This document shows positions 5,416-9,767 of a stretch of 9,767 nucleotides of DNA, in pieces. The DNA is taken from positions 1 to 9,767 of the forward strand of contig LKUE01000130.1 in NCBI GenBank assembly GCA_001412365.1, given 5' to 3'. The translations under genes were made by a program, and so were the position numbers. Numbering within the stretch: the stretch's first letter is position 1; the number at the start of each line of letters is the position of its first letter. The stretch comes from Desulfuromonas sp. SDB. Lineage in GTDB: Bacteria > SDB-A. Below the pieces are notes generated by a model. That model was not told where the DNA came from. It searched no databases and saw only the letters and a program-made list of their open reading frames with translations.

Positions 5416-6819
5416 TTATCTATGCTTGTAGAAATGGTGTTTAGCTATACCGGTAGCTTTAACTGCATCCAGAACTTTACCGTCAAATGATTTTAAGATA
5501 GATTTGACCAGGGATTCCTTAATATCTTCCAGATTGATTTTCTTTTTGATGATAATATCAGCTAATTCATCAATTAATTCCTGTTCATCTAGTTTAACTG
5601 AAGGTTGATCTGAATTTAAAAAATTAAAATCAGAATCAATTAATATTTGATTTGATCCGGAGACAATTATTGCTCTCATCACCGCATTTTCCAATTCTCG
5701 TATATTACCCGGCCAGGGATATTTTAATAGCAGGGAGAGAGTATTACTGTCTAATTCCTTGGGAGGAAGGTTCATCTCATTACAGAATTTATTTATATTG
5801 AAAGCTACCAACTCTTCAATATCTTCTTTTCTTTCCCTTAACGGTAAAAGATGAAGGGGATAACTGTTGATCCGGTAGTAAAGATCTTCTCTAAAATCAC
5901 CCTGTTTAACTGCTATCTCCAGATTCCGGTTGGTGGCAGAGATCAACCTGAAGTCCACATCAATAGTTTTATTACTGCCCAACCGGGAAAATTTCTTTTC
6001 CTGAAGAACATTCAGCAGCTTGATCTGAAGATTGATATTCATTTCCCCTATTTCATCCAGAAATAAAGTTCCCTGATCAGCCAGTTCAATTTTACCGGGT
6101 TTGGAGTTAACTGCTCCCGTAAATGCTCCTTTCTCATATCCGAACAATTCACTTTCCAGCAAATCCTGGGGGATGGCTGCACAGTTGATTTTGATGAATG
6201 GTTTTTCTTTTCGGGGACCGGAGGAGTGAATTAATCTGGCAACTACCTCCTTGCCTGTACCGGTTTCGCCGGTTATCAGAACATTTACGGATAATCCGGA
6301 TATTTTCAGAACATCCTCAAATATTTTATTTAATCCTTTTTTAAGCCCGATGATCTTGGTGTTCTGTTCGAAGAGCCTGTGCTTTAATTCCTGGTTCTCC
6401 ATATCTAATAATTTCAGATAGTCTGCGGTTTGTTTCTTCTTAGAACACTCCGCAATAATTAGATCCAAGGTTTGCTGAAGTTCTGTTAAATCAATTGGCT
6501 TTTCAATGAAATGATTTACCAGGCCTTCATTTAGTACCTTTTCCAGTAGCTGTTTGTCCCCGTATGCGGTAAATAAAATCCCATATCCATAATTATTTTT
6601 TTCTTTTGCGGCCAGTAAAAGATCAATTCCGGTAACTCTGGGCATTTTGTAATCGGCAATAATTATGTCAAAATAATCTTTTTCCAATTCATGTAGAGCT
6701 TTTTGGGGATCAGAAAAGAAATCAATATTGTACTCTTGGAAATATTCCTTTAAATCTTCAATTAAGCTGGATTCATCATCTACAAACATGATTTTCAAAT
6801 TATGTTCAGAAATTTCCAT
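5416..6819 (-). CDS. NtrC-family sigma-54 dependent response regulator
   Basis: A 467-residue transcriptional activator. Residues 8-125 are a receiver domain with acidic D14/D15, phosphoacceptor D56 (IIIADYKMP), T84 and K107 (EKPID). Residues about 130-160 look like a coiled-coil linker. Residues about 160-390 are the AAA+ sigma-54 activation domain: Walker A GETGTGKE (184-191), ELFGYEKGAFTGA with the sigma-54 contacting GAFTGA loop (231-236), Walker B TLFLDEIGEM, arginine-finger region FREDLYYRI, and sensor II WPGNIREL (369-376). The C-terminus is a Fis-type HTH (residues about 434-467; KVLDAVKATGIAKHHFYKHR) that stops right after the recognition helix, without the usual few extra residues. 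All key residues are intact, so it should hydrolyse ATP and open sigma-54 promoters. ATG 6819 is preceded by AAAAGGAAA inside the end of the kinase gene; the kinase stop is one base away, so the pair is translationally linked. Likely targets are the two sigma-54 promoters downstream on the same strand. Confidence 0.95.
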   Translation of the reverse strand: MEISEHNLKIMFVDDESSLIEDLKEYFQEYNIDFFSDPQKALHELEKDYFDIIIADYKMPRVTGIDLLLAAKEKNNYGYGILFTAYGDKQLLEKVLNEGLVNHFIEKPIDLTELQQTLDLIIAECSKKKQTADYLKLLDMENQELKHRLFEQNTKIIGLKKGLNKIFEDVLKISGLSVNVLITGETGTGKEVVARLIHSSGPRKEKPFIKINCAAIPQDLLESELFGYEKGAFTGAVNSKPGKIELADQGTLFLDEIGEMNINLQIKLLNVLQEKKFSRLGSNKTIDVDFRLISATNRNLEIAVKQGDFREDLYYRINSYPLHLLPLRERKEDIEELVAFNINKFCNEMNLPPKELDSNTLSLLLKYPWPGNIRELENAVMRAIIVSGSNQILIDSDFNFLNSDQPSVKLDEQELIDELADIIIKKKINLEDIKESLVKSILKSFDGKVLDAVKATGIAKHHFYKHR

Positions 6820-6820
6820 G

Positions 6821-9472
6821 TTATTTCCTTTTCATGGTTATAGCAAATTCACTGCCCTTGTTTTCTTCTGAATTCACTGAAATATTCCAACCCATTTTCA
6901 ATACTAGATTTTTTACAATATAAAGACCAAGGCCAGTTCCTTCACCTACCTCTTTCGAGGTGTAAAAAGCATCAAAGATATATTTCAACTCTTCCCGGGA
7001 CATTCCTTTCCCATTGTCTTTGACAATGATAACAGGATCATATTCGGTTTTAAATGCCTTTATTTTAATTTCTCCTTGTTCATCAACTGCATCTAAGGCA
7101 TTGAGAATAAGGTTGGATAAGATTTGGATTAGTGCATCATAATTTGCATATATACTGAGATCTTTCTCAATATCAATAGAAAATATTACCTTCTTATCTT
7201 TGTAATCCTCAAATAATTTAATTATCGGGGGAATGAGTTTTTTTAAATTTAAATTTGTTTTCTTAATTATTTCCTGATAGTAAAGGGACTTAAGGTTTTT
7301 TATGATATTGGTGATTCTATCCAGATTATATTTAATCCGTTCAATATAAGGTTGAGTTTTTTCCCTGGTGGTTGAATCTAGGTTGTTTAGATATTTTTTT
7401 AAGTTTTCCAACGGAGCACTAATGGATATCAGGGGATTAATTAATTCATGGGATATTCCCCCCATCAATTTTCCAAAGGTAAAATATTTGTTTTGTTCGA
7501 ACAGGGAATTTTTCATTTTCTGAAGACGGAGTAGAGCGTCAATCCTGGTCATCAATTCATCAGCGGAAAATGGTTTGTAGATGAAATCTACTGCTCCCAG
7601 AGATATTCCTTTCAATTTTTCCTTATCCCCTGTTTTGGCGGTCAGAAAGATAAAGGGTATATCCTGATATATATCCCGATTCACCATGTTTTCATAAAAT
7701 TGATAACCATCCATTTCATCCATCATAATATCGGACAGAATCAGGTTAGGTAAGGGGATAGAGGTTATTTTATCTAAAGCGATCTGACCATTTTCAGCAG
7801 TGAAAACATTGTATTTTTTGGATAATTTATACTGGAGGAATTTCAGCAAGTTCTTATTGTCTTCTACTACTAGTATATTTTCCCGCTGGGATAAATATTT
7901 TTCTTGATGCAATTCCAACTCGAATTGAAAGTTTTCCGGAGTGGAAACTTCAAAATCAGTTTGAATATTTTCAGATCCATCTGGTATATATCGGGGTAAG
8001 GTAAGGGTAAATTCACTGCCCTGATCCTTCTCGCTTTTTAAGTTAATGGTTCCATCTAATGATTTAACTATTTCCGAGGTGATGTAAAGACCCATCCCGA
8101 TACCCTGGATGTTCTGCTTGGCGTGAGAAATCTGGTAAAATGGTGAAAATATATGTTTCTGCTGCTGATCGGAAATCCCCATTCCAGAATCTTTTACTTT
8201 TAGAATTATAAAGCTGTGATCATTGTCTAAGAAAACATCAATTGTGCCCTGGGTTGTATATTTTATAGCATTATCCAGAAGATTGTTAATGATCCGGTCA
8301 AAGGCAAAAGGATCTGCCTTTATGTATAGGTCAATGGCTAAGTTACTGATTAGGTTGATGTTTTTTCTATGAGCATAGCTTCTAAATACCTTTAACTTGT
8401 CTTTTACTATTTCGGAGATGTTTACTACTTGGTCATGATTGTAAAATATCTGACCTCGCTCCAGTTTTTCCGCATCCAGAAAATTTACCATATCCCTTAA
8501 CAGTTTATTGAGGTTCTGTTGAATAACCTTCAACTCTTCAGAAGGTGGAGACTTACTCATGTACTCAGTTAAATAGTTCTGAATAATGGTTAGAGGAGTT
8601 TTGGTTTCATGAGCAAGATTAATGAATAAATTGGTTTTCTGCTCACTGGCTTTTTCAATTTCAAGTTTCGCTTTTTCCAGTTCCCGGGTTCTTTGGTTAA
8701 CTTTTTTTTCAAGATTATCTCTTAAATCTATTAAGTGGTAATGTTCCTGGTTGAAATGGGAAGTTAGGGCATAAGCGGAAAATAAAGCCATGGCTAGACA
8801 ACCGATGTTTACCATAAGGGATTGTAGGAAATATGAAAAAACATTAATAATCCAAATGGTTTGGATTATCATTCCTAAATAGAAAAAGACAATTCCAAAA
8901 AATATCAGTAATTTCCATTTCTGCTTATACCTTCTTCCCTTTTTGTTGAAAAAAACCTGAATTATTCTGACTGCAATGTAGATACTCCAGGGAACGGGTA
9001 TAACCGTATTTATTATCTCAGGAATATTCCAGTTTTTTATTATTATGTAGAGGATTAAACCCATTATATAGGGAGTTAGGATACATAAGATATAGCCCCA
9101 GATTAGTTGATTTTTTAATGTCTGTAGTTCTAGAGCATAGTATATGAAATAAAGAAAACTGAAAATTAAAAATACACTGGTTAAGCCTTCTAAGGTAATT
9201 CTGTAAACTAAAGGTACAATCTGATAGTGAGGATCGAATTCAGGGATGAGCATTTTTTGGATGACGTATACCATAAATGAAAATATCAAAATAGCGTAGT
9301 GCAAATTATTCTTATCTTCAGGTCTGCCCCAGTAAACCAATAGATGGTAAATTGCCAGGGTGGAGTAGATCCCCAAGAATATAAATGCTATATATATGGG
9401 AACTAATTCAGAAGTATGAAGGGTTTTAGGGGCAAATGCGGAGTTTTGAATTATTAGTTTTAATAATAACAA
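6821..9472 (-). CDS. Membrane hybrid histidine kinase with kinase-receiver-kinase architecture
   Basis: An 883-residue sensor kinase. The start is TTG 9472, weakly supported by TGGAA just upstream; an in-frame stop immediately before it rules out a longer protein, and the next Met lies inside a membrane helix. Residues about 25-240 carry about seven hydrophobic helices, resembling the 7TM part of 7TMR-DISM sensors but without the large periplasmic domain. Residues about 245-280 are a coiled coil. The first kinase core has H288 (NLAHETKTPL), N-box NNLLDNAIKY (396-405), DSGMG and GIGMGLYI (457-464). A receiver at 531-650 has E537/D538, phosphoacceptor D581 (LILSDIMMD), T611 and K633. The second, NtrB-like core has H675 (GGISHELINPL), N791 (LILNALDAV), DNGKG and GTGLGLYI (845-852). 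Both cores look catalytically complete. The second is the likely donor to the NtrC-type regulator encoded one base downstream; the first may phosphorylate the internal receiver to control it. The signal is unknown. Confidence 0.93.
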   Translation of the reverse strand: MLLLKLIIQNSAFAPKTLHTSELVPIYIAFIFLGIYSTLAIYHLLVYWGRPEDKNNLHYAILIFSFMVYVIQKMLIPEFDPHYQIVPLVYRITLEGLTSVFLIFSFLYFIYYALELQTLKNQLIWGYILCILTPYIMGLILYIIIKNWNIPEIINTVIPVPWSIYIAVRIIQVFFNKKGRRYKQKWKLLIFFGIVFFYLGMIIQTIWIINVFSYFLQSLMVNIGCLAMALFSAYALTSHFNQEHYHLIDLRDNLEKKVNQRTRELEKAKLEIEKASEQKTNLFINLAHETKTPLTIIQNYLTEYMSKSPPSEELKVIQQNLNKLLRDMVNFLDAEKLERGQIFYNHDQVVNISEIVKDKLKVFRSYAHRKNINLISNLAIDLYIKADPFAFDRIINNLLDNAIKYTTQGTIDVFLDNDHSFIILKVKDSGMGISDQQQKHIFSPFYQISHAKQNIQGIGMGLYITSEIVKSLDGTINLKSEKDQGSEFTLTLPRYIPDGSENIQTDFEVSTPENFQFELELHQEKYLSQRENILVVEDNKNLLKFLQYKLSKKYNVFTAENGQIALDKITSIPLPNLILSDIMMDEMDGYQFYENMVNRDIYQDIPFIFLTAKTGDKEKLKGISLGAVDFIYKPFSADELMTRIDALLRLQKMKNSLFEQNKYFTFGKLMGGISHELINPLISISAPLENLKKYLNNLDSTTREKTQPYIERIKYNLDRITNIIKNLKSLYYQEIIKKTNLNLKKLIPPIIKLFEDYKDKKVIFSIDIEKDLSIYANYDALIQILSNLILNALDAVDEQGEIKIKAFKTEYDPVIIVKDNGKGMSREELKYIFDAFYTSKEVGEGTGLGLYIVKNLVLKMGWNISVNSEENKGSEFAITMKRK

Positions 9473-9605
9473 TACTTATTCCAGTTAGGTATTTGTTTAG
9501 ATTAATCAGTATCACTGTTTAGTTGAAAACTCAATTGATATAATTTAAGAGGATGACTACGGATGAATACGGGTAAACAACCCACCACCCCGGATATTTG
9601 ACATA

Positions 9606-9655
9606 ATTGACAGGATGCCCTACCAATACCCAACTACTAAACCACAGATGAACAC
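9606..9655 (+). repeat. Imperfect direct repeat, copy A (about 50 bp)
   Basis: It starts ATTGACAGGATGC and ends ACCACAGATGAACAC. It aligns with 9720-9767 with a few substitutions and single-base gaps, at an offset of 112-114 bp. It includes the second ACCACAGATGAACAC copy. Confidence 0.65.
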
Positions 9656-9719
9656 AGAGCCCAACCCAGCACTTCCTCACCCAACACAGAGTCCACCGCC
9701 CGTCCCCGGGAAAAATACT

Positions 9720-9767
9720 ATTGACATGATGCTTCCCAATTACCATTACAAAACCACAGATGAACAC
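9720..9767 (+). repeat. Imperfect direct repeat, copy B (about 48 bp, reaches window edge)
   Basis: It starts ATTGACATGATGC and ends AAACCACAGATGAACAC, matching copy A. Because it runs to the last base, the array probably continues outside the window. Confidence 0.62.

Larger units (their letters stand above)
9473..9767. other. Gene-free region upstream of the kinase operon with dispersed repeats
   Basis: About 295 bases with no convincing gene. The part next to the kinase (9473-9545) is AT-rich and should hold the operon's promoter, but I see neither a sigma-54 box nor a TTTCC/GGAAA enhancer site there, and no clear -35/-10 pair. From about 9551 the composition changes abruptly to C-rich and A-rich on the plus strand with short repeated words. 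An open minus-strand frame across it encodes a Trp/Cys/Val-rich, low-complexity string and is not a gene. Confidence 0.7.
9556..9767. repeat. ACCACAGATGAACAC-type repeat family, at least three copies
   Basis: Copies are ACTACGGATGAATACGG (9556-9572), ACCACAGATGAACACAG (9641-9657) and ACCACAGATGAACAC (9753-9767, running off the window). The first differs from the second by four changes, all transitions. Related fragments AACACAGAG (9651-9659) and AACACAGAG (9683-9691) also occur. From memory, ACAGATGAACACAGATG-like intergenic repeats are frequent in several uncultured bacterial lineages; their function is unknown. Confidence 0.7.

Noticed and set aside
9531-9767. Minus-strand open frame of 78 codons across the repeat region
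   Set aside because: The translation is low-complexity and rich in Trp, Cys and Val, with the repeat word read as HLWF/FICGF. No ribosome-binding site is visible inside the window. It is a by-product of the repeats.

Overview
The window looks like a piece of an AT-rich Gram-negative genome from the Fibrobacteres-Chlorobi-Bacteroidetes (FCB) superphylum or a related uncultured phylum (Cloacimonadota, WOR-3/Stahlbacteria, Marinimicrobia or Zixibacteria type). The main evidence is two secreted proteins that end in type IX secretion (T9SS) type A sorting domains. Both carry repeats of a style common in those lineages. The exact phylum cannot be fixed from sequence reading alone.

Region 1 (1-942, plus strand) is the 3' end of an operon. 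It holds the tail of a protein ending in a SHOCT-like helical module, a small membrane protein, and a small acidic protein that begins with the same module. A strong GC-rich hairpin (978-1011) separates it from the convergent minus-strand genes.

Region 2 (1026-5263, minus strand) encodes three proteins. One is a 745-residue secreted protein with seven DGNNDG-type repeats. The second is a 475-residue secreted protein with seven QQTTDGGYI repeats. The third is an 81-residue protein with two CxxC pairs, lying just upstream of the 475-residue gene in an apparent operon. Each of the two transcription units is preceded by a full match to the sigma-54 consensus TGGCAYRNNNNTTGCW (3327-3342 and 5298-5313). 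About 100-130 bp further upstream lie copies of a 17-bp inverted repeat of form TTTCYRWWWWTCGGAAA: one at 3436-3452 and two in tandem at 5380-5396 and 5399-5415. These have the position and symmetry expected of enhancer (UAS) sites for a sigma-54 activator.

Region 3 (5416-9472, minus strand) is a two-gene signalling operon. It encodes an 883-residue membrane histidine kinase with kinase-receiver-kinase architecture and an NtrC-family sigma-54 activator (receiver, AAA+ with GAFTGA, short Fis-type HTH). The two genes are separated by one base.

The whole of regions 2 and 3 reads as one circuit. The kinase phosphorylates the NtrC-like regulator, which binds the inverted repeats and drives sigma-54 transcription of two T9SS-exported, probable seven-bladed propeller proteins plus the CxxC protein. 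Domains, promoters and repeats are seen in the sequence; the wiring is inference.

Region 4 (9473-9767) has no convincing gene. It holds a family of short ACCACAGATGAACAC-type repeats and a roughly 50-bp imperfect direct repeat reaching the window edge.
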